NCBI RefSeq assembly: GCF_023015865.1 | Contig: NZ_JALKBC010000001.1 | Span: 496,001-560,000 of the forward strand | DNA from: Arenibacter sp. F26102 | GTDB taxonomy: Bacteria > Bacteroidota > Bacteroidia > Flavobacteriales > Flavobacteriaceae | Length of the DNA stretch: 64,000 nt | Reading direction: 5' to 3' | Shown: positions 25,773 through 34,996 of the stretch, in pieces | Layout: the number at the start of each line of letters is the position of its first letter | How positions within the stretch are numbered: position 1 is the first letter of the stretch | Translations under genes and position numbers: made by a program | Notes under the pieces: model-generated | Database searches by the model: none | What the model was told of the DNA's origin: nothing | Seen by the model: the letters and a program-made list of their open reading frames with translations, nothing else

Positions 25773-27230
25773 ATGAACACAAAGTATATTAATCTTATAG
25801 ATCAAACCTATTATTTTCCACAAGAGGAATTCTCATTGGATGGTGAATATTTAAAGTTTCATGGGATTCCCTTAATGGATTTGGTAGAGGAATATGGAAG
25901 TCCTTTGAAATTTACCTATTTGCCAAAAATTTCCGAAAATATAAACAGGGCAAAGGAGTGGTTTAAAATAGCCATGGAAAAGAATAACTACAAAGGGAAA
26001 TATCATTATTGCTATTGTACCAAAAGTTCCCATTTCAAACCTGTGTTGAACGAGGCCTTAAAAAATGACATACATATTGAAACTTCTTCTGCCTTTGATA
26101 TTAATATTGTTGAAAAGTTAAAGGAAAAGGGCAAGATAAAGGACAATACCTTTATTATTTGCAACGGATTTAAAAGGGATCAATATATTAGCAATATTGC
26201 CAATCTTATAAACGGAGGGCATCAAAATTGTATTCCGATTATTGATAATTATGAGGAAATAGATCTGTTGTCCGATGCCATCAACGATACTTTTAAAGTA
26301 GGGATCAGGATTGCTTCTGAAGAAGAGCCAAAGTTCGAATTTTACACCTCGCGCTTAGGAATTGGATACAAAAATATTGTACCTTTTTATGAGAATCAAA
26401 TTAAGGACAATGATAAGGTAGAGTTAAAAATGCTACACTTTTTCATTAATACCGGGATACGTGACAATGCCTATTATTGGAACGAATTGGTGAAGTGTTT
26501 AAAGGTGTACGTTAGGCTTAAAAAGATATGTCCATCATTGGATAGTCTTAATATTGGCGGTGGTTTTCCTATAAAGAATTCTTTGGCTTTTGATTACGAT
26601 TATCAATACATGATTGATGAGATCATTAACCAAATAAACATTGCCTGTCAGGAAGCGGATGTGGCAGTACCAAATATTTTTACCGAATTTGGAAGTTTTA
26701 CAGTTGGTGAGAGCGGTGGTGCCATATATGAAATACTGTATCAGAAGCAGCAGAACGACCGTGAAAAGTGGAATATGATCGACTCGTCGTTTATAACCAC
26801 ATTGCCGGACACTTGGGCCATTAACAAACGTTTTATAATGTTGGCCATTAACCGGTGGCAAGATGAATACGAACGGGTTTTGTTGGGCGGACTAACCTGT
26901 GATAGTGATGATTATTACAATAGTGAGCAAAACATGAATGCAATTTACTTGCCCAAGTACAGAAAGGATAAACCGTTATACATCGGATTCTTCAATACAG
27001 GCGCCTATCAGGAGACTATTGGGGGTTATGGAGGATTGCAACATTGCCTGATACCGCATCCTAAACATATTTTAATAGATAAGGACGAAAACGGAAATAT
27101 AACGACCAAATTATTTAGTGAACAACAAAAGGCAGAAGATTTGCTTAGAATTTTAGGATATGAAATGAAAACCAATGCTAATGCTAAAGTTAGTAAAAGC
27201 GTTGAAAAGGAAATTAAATCTGACCTTTAA
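25773..27230 (+). CDS. speA: Biosynthetic arginine decarboxylase
   Basis: 485-aa PLP enzyme of the alanine-racemase fold (fold type III) that decarboxylates arginine to agmatine. The PLP lysine is Lys84 in YCYCTKSSHFKP. Further landmarks are HIETSSAFDINIV, KVGIRIASEEEP with RLGIG, LHFFINTG, SLNIGGGFPIKN and the C-terminal GGLTCDSDDYY, whose Cys-Asp pair completes the active site across the dimer. It is shorter than the E. coli enzyme, as is usual for this Bacteroidota group. It opens an operon with agmatinase and a deoxyhypusine-synthase-like enzyme. Confidence 0.9.
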   Translation: MNTKYINLIDQTYYFPQEEFSLDGEYLKFHGIPLMDLVEEYGSPLKFTYLPKISENINRAKEWFKIAMEKNNYKGKYHYCYCTKSSHFKPVLNEALKNDIHIETSSAFDINIVEKLKEKGKIKDNTFIICNGFKRDQYISNIANLINGGHQNCIPIIDNYEEIDLLSDAINDTFKVGIRIASEEEPKFEFYTSRLGIGYKNIVPFYENQIKDNDKVELKMLHFFINTGIRDNAYYWNELVKCLKVYVRLKKICPSLDSLNIGGGFPIKNSLAFDYDYQYMIDEIINQINIACQEADVAVPNIFTEFGSFTVGESGGAIYEILYQKQQNDREKWNMIDSSFITTLPDTWAINKRFIMLAINRWQDEYERVLLGGLTCDSDDYYNSEQNMNAIYLPKYRKDKPLYIGFFNTGAYQETIGGYGGLQHCLIPHPKHILIDKDENGNITTKLFSEQQKAEDLLRILGYEMKTNANAKVSKSVEKEIKSDL

Positions 27231-27251
27231 AAATCAATAAACTTTAAACAA

Positions 27252-28196
27252 ATGAACACAACTAACAATTACGCTGGCATACCAGACGAGTTTGCGCAAT
27301 TGGAAAAGGCTAAGGTGGTTTTAATACCTGTGCCTTATGATGGAACCAGTACTTGGGGAAAAGGAGCGGACAAAGGTCCTGCGGCTTTTTTGGAGGCATC
27401 GGAAAATATGGAATGGTATGATATTGAAACCGATACCGAGGTCTATCAGCAAGGAATATATTTGGCCAATTCCGTGGATGAGGATAGCTCTCCCGAGGCC
27501 ATGGTGAATGCTGTGCATAAGGTTACCAAGGAATATATCAAAAGGAATAAGTTTGTTACCATTTTTGGAGGTGAACATTCCATTTCCATTGGTACCATCA
27601 GGGCCTTTAATGAGTGTTTTGACAATCTTACCGTTTTGCATATAGATGCGCATGCAGATTTAAGGAAGTCCTATGATGGCACTAAATTTAATCATGCTTG
27701 TGCAGTTCACGAGGCAAGTCAGACTACCAATCTTCTTCAAGTGGGTATTCGTAGTATGGATGCCATTGAAAAAACCTTTATGGATGAAGAAAAAACTTTC
27801 TTTGCACATGATATGGTGAATGACGAGTATTGGACCGATAAGGTCATAGATCTTATGACGGACAATGTCTTTATAACTTTAGACTTGGATGTCTTGGATC
27901 CGTCCATAATGCCATCTACCGGAACACCGGAACCTGGTGGCTTGTTTTACTATGAGACCCTGGAATTTCTAAAACAGGTATTTACAGATAAAAATGTTGT
28001 AGGCTTTGATATTGTTGAACTTTGTCCTAATAAGTCCGATAAATCTTCAGATTTCCTTGCGGCCAAATTGTATTACAAAATGTTAAGCTATAAATTTATG
28101 GGTGAGGCCGTAGATGACGAATACGACAACACTTATGACATTGATTCCAAGGTGGGAGGCAATAATAATTCAAAATTCGACGATGACGAAGACTAA
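27252..28196 (+). CDS. speB: Agmatinase
   Basis: 314-aa ureohydrolase converting agmatine to putrescine and urea in the cytoplasm. The two-manganese site is intact: GGEHSIS, HIDAHADLR and ITLDLDVLDPSIMPSTGTPEPGG. The usual domain ends near FMGEAVDDE; a roughly 30-aa acidic Asn/Asp-rich tail follows. It lies 21 bp after the decarboxylase gene and overlaps the next gene by 14 bp, so the three steps are made together. Confidence 0.93.
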   Translation: MNTTNNYAGIPDEFAQLEKAKVVLIPVPYDGTSTWGKGADKGPAAFLEASENMEWYDIETDTEVYQQGIYLANSVDEDSSPEAMVNAVHKVTKEYIKRNKFVTIFGGEHSISIGTIRAFNECFDNLTVLHIDAHADLRKSYDGTKFNHACAVHEASQTTNLLQVGIRSMDAIEKTFMDEEKTFFAHDMVNDEYWTDKVIDLMTDNVFITLDLDVLDPSIMPSTGTPEPGGLFYYETLEFLKQVFTDKNVVGFDIVELCPNKSDKSSDFLAAKLYYKMLSYKFMGEAVDDEYDNTYDIDSKVGGNNNSKFDDDED

Positions 28197-29160
28197 AGGA
28201 GAAATCTCCAATTTTATTGAGAAGTATTACTTACATTTTAATGCGGCCGCCTTGGTGGATGCCGCCAAAGGATATGAAGATCAACTAAATCAAGGCTCAA
28301 AAATGCTGGTCTCCTTGGCAGGTGCCATGAGTACCGCGGAAATTGGAAAAATTTTTGCCGAGGTTATCCGTCAGGATAAAGTGCATATCATATCCTGTAC
28401 TGGGGCCAATTTGGAAGAGGATATTATGAACTTGGTAGCCCATTCACATTATAAACGCGTACCCAATTATAGAGATCTTACACCGCAAGATGAGTGGGAT
28501 TTGTTGGAGAAAGGTTTAAATAGGGTAACGGACACCTGTATTCCTGAGCATGAGGCATTCCGAAGGCTGCAAAAGCATATTTTTGAAATTTGGAAAAAAG
28601 CTGAAGATGCCGGAGAAAGGTATTTACCTCATGAATTTATGTACAAGCTCTTGCTTTCGGGTGTCTTGGAGGAATATTATGAGATAGATCTTAAGGATTC
28701 CTGGATGTATGCGGCGGCAGAGAAAAATTTACCTATTGTTTGCCCGGGTTGGGAGGATAGTACCTTGGGAAATATATTTGCTTCCTATGTGGTAAAAGGA
28801 GAGTTAAAGGCCAGTACCATGAAGTCTGGCATTGAATATATGACCTTCTTGGCAGATTGGTATACCGACAATTCTGAAAAGGGGATTGGATTTTTTCAGA
28901 TTGGCGGAGGAATCGCGGGAGATTTCCCAATTTGTGTCGTGCCTATGTTATACCAGGATCTTGAAAGGACAGATACACCGTTTTGGAGTTATTTTTGCCA
29001 AATAAGTGATTCTACCACAAGTTATGGTTCTTATTCCGGTGCAGTGCCGAACGAGAAAATAACTTGGGGTAAACTGGATATAAATACCCCTAAATTTATC
29101 ATTGAAAGTGATGCAACCATTGTTGCGCCCTTAATTTTTGCGTACCTATTAGACATGTAG
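28183..29160 (+). CDS. Deoxyhypusine synthase-like protein (probable homospermidine synthase)
   Basis: NAD-dependent aminobutyl transferase of about 325 aa. The start at 28183 (MTKTKGEISNFIEKYY) is chosen because the longer frame from 28114 begins with nonsense-like residues inside the agmatinase gene. DHS-family landmarks: SLAGAMSTAEIGKIF, HIISCTGANLEEDIMN, GFFQIGGGIAGDFPICVVPM, SGAVPNEKITWGKL (the active-site Lys lies in WGK) and ESDATIVAPLIFAYLL. Bacteria lack eIF5A; bacterial DHS-like enzymes encoded with putrescine-forming genes are thought to make homospermidine, the main polyamine of many Flavobacteriaceae. Function is inferred from family and operon. Confidence 0.82.
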   Translation: MTKTKGEISNFIEKYYLHFNAAALVDAAKGYEDQLNQGSKMLVSLAGAMSTAEIGKIFAEVIRQDKVHIISCTGANLEEDIMNLVAHSHYKRVPNYRDLTPQDEWDLLEKGLNRVTDTCIPEHEAFRRLQKHIFEIWKKAEDAGERYLPHEFMYKLLLSGVLEEYYEIDLKDSWMYAAAEKNLPIVCPGWEDSTLGNIFASYVVKGELKASTMKSGIEYMTFLADWYTDNSEKGIGFFQIGGGIAGDFPICVVPMLYQDLERTDTPFWSYFCQISDSTTSYGSYSGAVPNEKITWGKLDINTPKFIIESDATIVAPLIFAYLLDM

Positions 29161-29163
29161 TAT

Positions 29164-29478
29164 ATGGACAATTTAAAAAGAGTTATTGTTGATTTTAAAA
29201 AACTTACGCCAGAGGTTTTAAAACTTTTGGTGGAGAAGTATCCTGATGGATACGACGACCTTAATATCATCTCCTTTAAGAATGCACAAGGGGAGCGTAT
29301 AGAGGCCGTTGAGGTTACTACTGAGGATACCAAATATCTGGTCAAAATAAGCGCCAAGTTGGAAAAAACCATGGCCAATTATGATGAGGATGATTACGAG
29401 GATTTTGACGATGATGATCCAGATGCCATTCCGGATGTGGACATGGAAGGAGTAGAGGGCGATGATGATGACGACTAA
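29164..29478 (+). CDS. Small protein with highly acidic tail
   Basis: 104-aa protein 3 bp after the polyamine operon and probably its last gene. Residues 1-72 form a small alpha/beta domain (VIVDFKKLTPEVLKLLVEKY, then IISFKNAQGERIEAVEV and TKYLVKISAKL). The rest is almost only Asp and Glu (DEDDYEDFDDDDPDA and a DDDDD end). Similar flavobacterial proteins are often mislabelled as primase. The acidic tail might bind polyamines or nucleic-acid-binding partners; this is speculation. Confidence 0.7.
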   Translation: MDNLKRVIVDFKKLTPEVLKLLVEKYPDGYDDLNIISFKNAQGERIEAVEVTTEDTKYLVKISAKLEKTMANYDEDDYEDFDDDDPDAIPDVDMEGVEGDDDDD

Positions 29479-29483
29479 CCGAG

Positions 29484-30263
29484 ATGTTTGAGGTTGTTGC
29501 AGTTCATATAGCATCTTCCATTAATATTAGGCAATGTAAATCACAATTGCCGCTGGAAATATTGTTTTCGGACAGTGATGAGCTCTATTTGAAAAATGGC
29601 GAAAAAAAATTCGTTTACATTTTTCAATACGGTCTAGTATCCTTTTTTAATCATTCTGAAGATGAGAAAGATAAGATTCTGGACTCTCTTTCCAAGATTA
29701 CCAAGGAATACAGTATTCCCCAACTTACAGAAACCATGCAAGTAGAAATAATCGAAGGCCACCAACAAGTGGCTTTCGATAAAGTAATCTTGCCCAGTTT
29801 TGATTCGGAGTTTATTAGATTGGTAATGTTGAACACCTCCCAATCTGTTGCCTTGGATAGGTATTCCGAAATTACACAGCAGTTGTTGGAAGAAACCAAT
29901 GGACATACCCAATATTTGGAAAGCAAGGGGAAGCTAAATATTTCTGGGGTTAGGCTAAAGCGGTTTATAGGTAAGGTCATGAACATTAAAAATCAGATAT
30001 CCGAAAACCTTTACATTTTTGATGAGCCCGATAGCACCTGGGAAAACGAACAACTAAACAAGCTGAACCTTGAACTTAAACGGACGTTCGATTTAAAGAT
30101 AAGGTATAGGAATATTTACGAGCGAATAGGGATCATCAAGGAAAATTTGGAGCTGTTCAAGGATATCTGGGACCATAGGGAAAGCAGTAAATTGGAATGG
30201 GTCATTATTATCCTGATTCTGGTCGAGGTTTTAGATCTGTTTGTGTTTAGGTTGTGGAGGTAA
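29484..30263 (+). CDS. RMD1/YagE-family (DUF155) membrane protein
   Basis: 259-aa protein of the RMD1/DUF155 family. The N-terminal alpha/beta part has KKFVYIFQYGLVSFFN and EYSIPQLTETMQVEII, followed by helical coiled segments (QISENLYIFDEPDSTWENEQ) and the family's C-terminal membrane anchor LEWVIIILILVEVLDLFVF. Eukaryotic relatives act in mitochondrial translation; the bacterial role is unknown. It lies 5 bp after the acidic-tail gene. Confidence 0.75.
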   Translation: MFEVVAVHIASSINIRQCKSQLPLEILFSDSDELYLKNGEKKFVYIFQYGLVSFFNHSEDEKDKILDSLSKITKEYSIPQLTETMQVEIIEGHQQVAFDKVILPSFDSEFIRLVMLNTSQSVALDRYSEITQQLLEETNGHTQYLESKGKLNISGVRLKRFIGKVMNIKNQISENLYIFDEPDSTWENEQLNKLNLELKRTFDLKIRYRNIYERIGIIKENLELFKDIWDHRESSKLEWVIIILILVEVLDLFVFRLWR

Positions 30264-30320
30264 TTTTTAATTATTCTTTTTACTACCTTAGATAAACAAT
30301 CAACACTAAATTAGAGCCTT

Positions 30321-30737
30321 ATGAAAAATGCGCCCTTCCATATGTCACTGCCCTGCTTAAGTATAAGCAAAACAGAAGACTTTTACGTAGACGTCATCGG
30401 AGCCGAATTGGGAAGGCACTCTTCCCGATGGTTGGATATTAATTTGTTTGGAAACCAGATTACCTTTACTAAAGCGGGTAATTTTAATTTTACTTTTAAG
30501 ACCTACAAGTTTGAAGATACAGTGTTGCCTTCTTTTCACTTTGGTCTTATCGTGGATGAATCTACTTGGGATAAATTGCATGCCAAGTTGAGCAAATCCG
30601 AATATGAACTAACAACCGAGGTCGTATTCCTAAAGGATAAGATTGGTGAGCATAAGTCCTTTTTTATCCAAGATCCCAATGGACATATGGTAGAATTTAA
30701 ATGTTTCAAAAAGCAAAAAGAGATGTTTTTATCTTAA
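30321..30737 (+). CDS. VOC-family (glyoxalase fold) protein
   Basis: 138-aa protein of the vicinal oxygen chelate superfamily. The paired beta-alpha-beta-beta-beta units are visible: FHMSLPCLSISKTEDFYVDVIGAELGRHSSRWLDINLFGNQITF in the first, and SFHFGLIVDESTWDKL through HKSFFIQDPNGHMVEFKCFK in the second, with candidate metal ligands His (FHMSL), His (FHFGL) and Glu (MVEFK). The reaction is unknown. A possible TACCTTAG promoter element lies about 30 bp upstream. Confidence 0.8.
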   Translation: MKNAPFHMSLPCLSISKTEDFYVDVIGAELGRHSSRWLDINLFGNQITFTKAGNFNFTFKTYKFEDTVLPSFHFGLIVDESTWDKLHAKLSKSEYELTTEVVFLKDKIGEHKSFFIQDPNGHMVEFKCFKKQKEMFLS

Positions 30738-30860
30738 TGGTCCTATCCGTTTCAAGATGATCTTTATAAATTTAATAAATTAATAATCCCTTAATCTTGA
30801 TTACAAGGGGTTAAGTGCTTTATTTTGCACTTATTTAAAAATAAAATCTATATAAAACAG

Positions 30861-32237
30861 ATGAAGTATAAGAACCTGGATATTATTGGTAGTGAAGAAT
30901 GGTGTGTATTTGAAGATTTGGAGATTCCAGCTATCAAGGCTAGGGTAGATTCCGGAGCAAAAACATCTTCCATACAGGCAAATAATATTAAGGTATATAC
31001 CAAAGGGGCACACGAATGGGTGAAGTTTGAGGTAAATCCGTTGCAGGACAACAGGGGGATTAATATTGAATGTCGTGCAAGACTGGTAGACCGTAGGACG
31101 GTAAAGAGTTCTTCAGGGATATCCGAGGAGCGCTATGTGATAAAGACCCCGGTACGTGTTGGGGAGATTACCTTTGATATAGAACTTACCTTGGCCAATA
31201 GGGATACTATGGAATATCGTATGCTTTTGGGCCGTGAGGCGCTAAACGAACGATTTGTGGTTAATCCTGCGGTAAGTTTTAGTGTAAAAGAGTTCACGGT
31301 AAAAGAAATCAATGAGAAATATGCCTCCCATTTTAAAGAAAAAACGGGACTAAAAATAGCCTTGTTGGCCAGCAACCCGTTGCTGTACAGCAATAAGAGA
31401 ATAATGGAGGCCGGCGAGGCCTTGGGGCACGATATGGTGTTTTTAAATGTAGAACACGCCTATATGAAATTGGATGCCAATTCGCCCGAGATCAGATATA
31501 GGGGAGGAAACATATTAAATGAGTTTGATGCCATTATTCCACGAATTAAACCTGCGGTTACTTTTTATGGTTGTGCCCTGATCAGGCAGTTCGACAACCT
31601 TGGGGTCTATTGTTTAAATTCGGCCGAATCAATAACCCAGTCCAGGGATAAATTATTTGCATCACAGCTTTTTTCCAAAAATGATATACATATTCCTATA
31701 ACGGGGTTTGCCAAGTCTCCAATGGATACCAAAGACCTGATTAGGATGGTCAACGGTGCACCATTGATCATTAAGTTACTGGAGAGCACTCAAGGAAAGG
31801 GTGTGGTTTTGGCCGAAACCAACAAGGCCGCTGAAAGCGTTATTAATGCCTTTAAGAGTGTCCAGACCAATATTTTGGTGCAGGAGTTCATTAAAGAGGC
31901 CAACGGGCAGGATATACGTTGTTTTGTCGTGAATGGAAAAGTAGTGGCATCTATGCAGCGACAAGCCGAAAAAGGGGAATTCCGTGCTAATCTGCATCAA
32001 GGCGGCAAGGCATCTATAATAAAGATTACCTCCGAAGAAAGGAAGTTGGCCGTAAAGGCTGCCAAAGTTCTAAATCTGGCCGTGGCGGGTGTGGATATCA
32101 TTCGTTCCAATAAAGGTCCTTTACTTTTAGAGGTAAATTCTTCCCCGGGATTGGAGGGGATTGAGAACGCCACCGGTAAGGATATTGCCAATATCATGAT
32201 CAGGGCCATAGAAAGTAAAATAAAATTTAGTGTATAA
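30861..32237 (+). CDS. Fusion of RimB-like protease domain and RimK ATP-grasp ligase
   Basis: About 458-aa two-domain protein. The start at 30861 ([14 protein letters not shown]) is preferred over an upstream TTG. Residues 1-140 match the ATP-dependent zinc protease/RimB family, a retropepsin-like fold with the active-site signature [17 protein letters not shown]. From about 165 follows a RimK-type ATP-grasp ligase: [60 protein letters not shown] and the metal-binding [14 protein letters not shown]. RimK adds glutamates to ribosomal protein S6 and RimB trims them; here both activities would be on one chain. Confidence 0.88.
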   Translation: MKYKNLDIIGSEEWCVFEDLEIPAIKARVDSGAKTSSIQANNIKVYTKGAHEWVKFEVNPLQDNRGINIECRARLVDRRTVKSSSGISEERYVIKTPVRVGEITFDIELTLANRDTMEYRMLLGREALNERFVVNPAVSFSVKEFTVKEINEKYASHFKEKTGLKIALLASNPLLYSNKRIMEAGEALGHDMVFLNVEHAYMKLDANSPEIRYRGGNILNEFDAIIPRIKPAVTFYGCALIRQFDNLGVYCLNSAESITQSRDKLFASQLFSKNDIHIPITGFAKSPMDTKDLIRMVNGAPLIIKLLESTQGKGVVLAETNKAAESVINAFKSVQTNILVQEFIKEANGQDIRCFVVNGKVVASMQRQAEKGEFRANLHQGGKASIIKITSEERKLAVKAAKVLNLAVAGVDIIRSNKGPLLLEVNSSPGLEGIENATGKDIANIMIRAIESKIKFSV

Positions 32238-32501
32238 TCTCTAGTTTTATCTGTAACCAAGTCCTTCAGGGTGGCAAAGCACAGTAACAGTAATAGATAA
32301 TTTCTTTTGACGGGGAATTCATTAAGTATGGACCTACTTCAAATTTGACATTGGGAACAAGCTTATTATTTCCAAAGCTTACCATATGACAAAAGTGCAG
32401 CATGGTTCTATTTGCTGATAATCCAAAATGATTAAGATTGATTTTACATTAAAAACTCGTTAAATAAAAATCCAATTTAGGGTAGCTTTTATTAAAATTT
32501 G

Positions 32502-32509
32502 TACCTTCG
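32502..32509 (+). promoter_or_regulatory. Possible -7 promoter element TACCTTCG
   Basis: TACCTTCG is one base from the TAnnTTTG consensus and ends 4 bp before the ATG at 32514. A TTTAG about 20 bp upstream is a weak -33 match. If used, the transcript would have almost no leader. Confidence 0.35.
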
Positions 32510-32513
32510 ACCT

Positions 32514-33008
32514 ATGGGAAAAGTATTGTTTTACAGCATGGTATTAATGTTGATGGGAGCCTGTAAACAAGGGGTAACCCTAGAAGCCACGAAAGAAAAG
32601 GAGGAGGAATTTTTCAGTGTGGATTCACTTCCAAAACCAAATGAAATAAATGCACAGGCCTTGGCGGATTTAAAGGAATGGCAAGAGTTCAATTCTTTGG
32701 AAACTACATTTGAATCGCTCTATCGGGTTGCCAATAGGGAGGATTTGGTCTTGGTTATAGAGGATTTGATCGAAAAACAAAAAACGTTGGAAGCTTCTGC
32801 TTATCCGGAAACATTTGATAATGAACAGATTAAAAGCAGACAGAAGGTTTTTAAGACCTTTGTTCTTAAAACAAAGGGAAACCTGGAGTACAGGGTAGGT
32901 GTAAAGGAGTCTACCGTCCAAATGATCAACGCATATAATGCTTTTAGAAATCAGTTCAACGTAGTTGTGAACAGTAAGTTGGACACCATTCTCATTCTAA
33001 GTGAGTAG
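32514..33008 (+). CDS. Lipoprotein of unknown function
   Basis: Lipoprotein of about 164 aa; the ATG at 32514 gives MGKVLFYSMVLMLMGACKQG with lipobox LMGAC, whereas the longer TTG frame adds residues that spoil the signal. The mature part is charged and helical (LADLKEWQEFNSLETTFESL and EDLVLVIEDLIEKQKTLE) with no recognised domain. It overlaps the next gene by 8 bp, and the two probably act together in the envelope. Confidence 0.65.
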   Translation: MGKVLFYSMVLMLMGACKQGVTLEATKEKEEEFFSVDSLPKPNEINAQALADLKEWQEFNSLETTFESLYRVANREDLVLVIEDLIEKQKTLEASAYPETFDNEQIKSRQKVFKTFVLKTKGNLEYRVGVKESTVQMINAYNAFRNQFNVVVNSKLDTILILSE

Positions 33009-33501
33009 ATTCTTTATATTGATATCGATTTTTATTCTATCCTCACAGCTGAGGTGTCAGGAAGTAACAGATAAAATCCAAATACAGAGCACACTGGATA
33101 GCTGGCACAAGGCGGCCGGAGCTGCTGATTTTGAATCTTATTTTAGATTAATGACTTCCGATGCCGTTTTTATTGGTACGGATGCTTCGGAAAATTGGCA
33201 GATCAATGAATTTAAAGCCTACGCAAAGCCCCATTTTGATAAAGGAAGGGCGTGGGACTTTACTCCATTGGAACGAAAAGTGTATATTGACCATAAGGCC
33301 GATATAGCCTGGTTTGATGAGTTGCTTAATACCCAAATGAAACTATGTCGCGGTTCTGGGGTGTTAAAGAAGGTATCGGGAAAATGGAAAATAGCCCACT
33401 ATGTGTTGTCAATTGTCATCCCAAATGAAAATGTCTCCGAGGTAATTGAGCTAAAACAGGAAAAGGACGATAAGACTATTGAAAATTTGAGGAAGCAGTA
33501 A
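33001..33501 (+). CDS. Exported NTF2/SnoaL-like protein
   Basis: 166-aa protein with an N-terminal signal (FFILISIFILSSQLRCQ) and an NTF2-like fold: LDSWHKAAGAADFESYFRLMTSDAVFIGTDASENW, HFDKGRAWDFTPLERKVYI, ADIAWFDELL and GVLKKVSGKWKIAHYVLSIVIP. This is the layout of DUF4440/SnoaL-like calcium/calmodulin kinase-type association domains. The start is GTG at 33001, overlapping the stop of the upstream lipoprotein gene, which suggests translational coupling. The ligand is unknown. Confidence 0.75.
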   Translation: MSRFFILISIFILSSQLRCQEVTDKIQIQSTLDSWHKAAGAADFESYFRLMTSDAVFIGTDASENWQINEFKAYAKPHFDKGRAWDFTPLERKVYIDHKADIAWFDELLNTQMKLCRGSGVLKKVSGKWKIAHYVLSIVIPNENVSEVIELKQEKDDKTIENLRKQ

Positions 33502-33567
33502 GGCTTGTTTAATGGCAGGACCGTTAAGCTTTCTTTAAATTCAATAAGGTCTTTTATCATTTTTAAA

Positions 33568-33606
33568 CAACAAAAAACCACTGAATAGCAGTGGTTTTTT
33601 GTTGTT
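33568..33606. terminator. Bidirectional terminator
   Basis: AACAACAAAAAACCACTG pairs perfectly with CAGTGGTTTTTTGTTGTT around a 3-nt loop. The A-run on one side and T-run on the other make it work for both convergent genes. Confidence 0.85.
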
Positions 33607-33650
33607 TTCCATTATTGGGCAACATAAGGTTGAGCCCATTAATATCTGGA

Positions 33651-34364
33651 TTATTGCTTAGTTTCTGTAGGCTCCTTATTTTCTTGTTTGTCCTTTCTGG
33701 ACTGTAGGGCTTGTCTGCTCAGACTTGCCAAATTAAAACTGGGGTCTATTTTTAAGGCTTCATCTATAGTAGCCAAAGCACCGTCTATATTGGTTTGGTC
33801 CTTGTTGAATTCTACTAGGGCTTTTAAATGGATAAAGGCCGCCTTTAGGACAACCTCGTAAGGTTGCTGCCTTTCGTAGAATGCATATTTCATATCATCT
33901 TTAGCATTCGCAATACCAAATTCAATATTGGCAGCTGCACCATCATTGTCGCCGGTCTGAATTTTAAGATCTGCCAATTCATAGGCTAAATAGGGGTTTG
34001 GACCTCTTTTGTTTAAAATTTCAAATTGTTCCAGCGCCCTTTTTGGTTGGTTCAATGCCTTCAAGGAAATGGCTTTGACCTGTACCGCCAAATCGGAGTC
34101 CGAATCATTTTTTTCGATTCCAATAGTATTAAGGGCCTGTAAATGTTGATTGTCGGTGGTGTATATATACGCTAAGGTGTCGTTGCGCTCTTTGCTGGGG
34201 GAAAGTATGTTTAGGTGCGTTATAGCGTTGATTACGCCATCTATATCACCCTGTATTCTCATTTGGTCATAAAAGGCCTCATAATGTTTAAGCAACTCAC
34301 TTTTCGTTTGTGCATTGGCCGTAAATCCTGCTATAAGAAGTAGGATTAAAACTATTTTCTTCAT
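33651..34364 (-). CDS. Exported TPR-repeat protein
   Basis: 237-aa protein with signal peptide MKKIVLILLLIAGFTANA. The mature chain is made of helical TPR-like repeats (DLAVQVKAISLKALNQPKRALEQ; NPYLAYELADLKIQTGDNDGA; NIDGALATIDEALKIDPSF) and ends in a charged tail. It is probably a periplasmic scaffold. It ends in the bidirectional terminator and has no obvious partner gene. Confidence 0.75.
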   Translation of the reverse strand: MKKIVLILLLIAGFTANAQTKSELLKHYEAFYDQMRIQGDIDGVINAITHLNILSPSKERNDTLAYIYTTDNQHLQALNTIGIEKNDSDSDLAVQVKAISLKALNQPKRALEQFEILNKRGPNPYLAYELADLKIQTGDNDGAAANIEFGIANAKDDMKYAFYERQQPYEVVLKAAFIHLKALVEFNKDQTNIDGALATIDEALKIDPSFNLASLSRQALQSRKDKQENKEPTETKQ

Positions 34365-34443
34365 TGTTCTTTTTTTTGGTGTGCCAAAACTAGTAAATTA
34401 TTTCTATCCTTGTGTTAAGGAAAGCCTTAAACCTTTGATAAGC

Positions 34444-34479
34444 AACAAAAAAGGATGCCGATGGGCATCCTTTTTTGTT
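34444..34479. terminator. Terminator for the 124-aa protein gene
   Basis: AACAAAAAAGGATGCC and GGCATCCTTTTTTGTT form a perfect 16-bp stem with a GATG loop. It lies just after the minus-strand gene at 34500 and is flanked by A- and T-runs. Confidence 0.85.
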
Positions 34480-34499
34480 ATGGTTGATTGGGGTCTTTC

Positions 34500-34874
34500 T
34501 TAAACAACTGTTAGTTTTGAATTCCTATTTTCATAGGAGTTAATGAGTTTGGCATAAAACGCTATGCTCCCATTGTCTTTGTCCAGGCTAGAACTTAAAA
34601 ATTCCTTTAAATTCTTAAATAGTAAATTAGCCCGTAAAGTTGGCAGGGAAGAATTCATTTTTTTTGGGTCGTAACAGCTGTCATCCATTACAATATCCAT
34701 AATAACCCTCTTTCTATGATAGTCTATGGATACATCGGCGGCGTTGTAATATTTTTTCAATATTGCAATGTGCAGATTTTGAAATTTTTGGGACATTTTG
34801 TTTTTGGAACAGCTTTTGGAAATTAAATTTTCAATTTCGTAAAGTACTCTCCTTTTTAGACCTGAATTTTCCAT
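34500..34874 (-). CDS. Conserved protein of unknown function, 124 aa
   Basis: Small basic cytoplasmic protein without a signal or membrane segment. It begins with a helical, Lys-rich region (LKRRVLYEIENLISKSCSKN), then a beta-rich stretch (ADVSIDYHRKRVIMDIVMDDSCYD) and a C-terminal helical part. No family is recognised. It stands alone, with its own terminator. Confidence 0.55.
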   Translation of the reverse strand: MENSGLKRRVLYEIENLISKSCSKNKMSQKFQNLHIAILKKYYNAADVSIDYHRKRVIMDIVMDDSCYDPKKMNSSLPTLRANLLFKNLKEFLSSSLDKDNGSIAFYAKLINSYENRNSKLTVV

Positions 34875-34996
34875 GATAATTGAATTTATTCGTTTACTTA
34901 AAGGTACAGACTTATCGATAAACGGTTAGCAATCAGGGGTGTAATTTAACTTAAAGTGGCTGTGTTTGTTGTGAAAGTTCAAAAAAGTGTGGTGAA

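Noticed and set aside
28114..28182. N-terminal extension of the DHS-like protein
   Set aside because: The residues before MTKTKGE overlap the agmatinase tail out of frame and match nothing in the family; the internal ATG at 28183 is the likely start.
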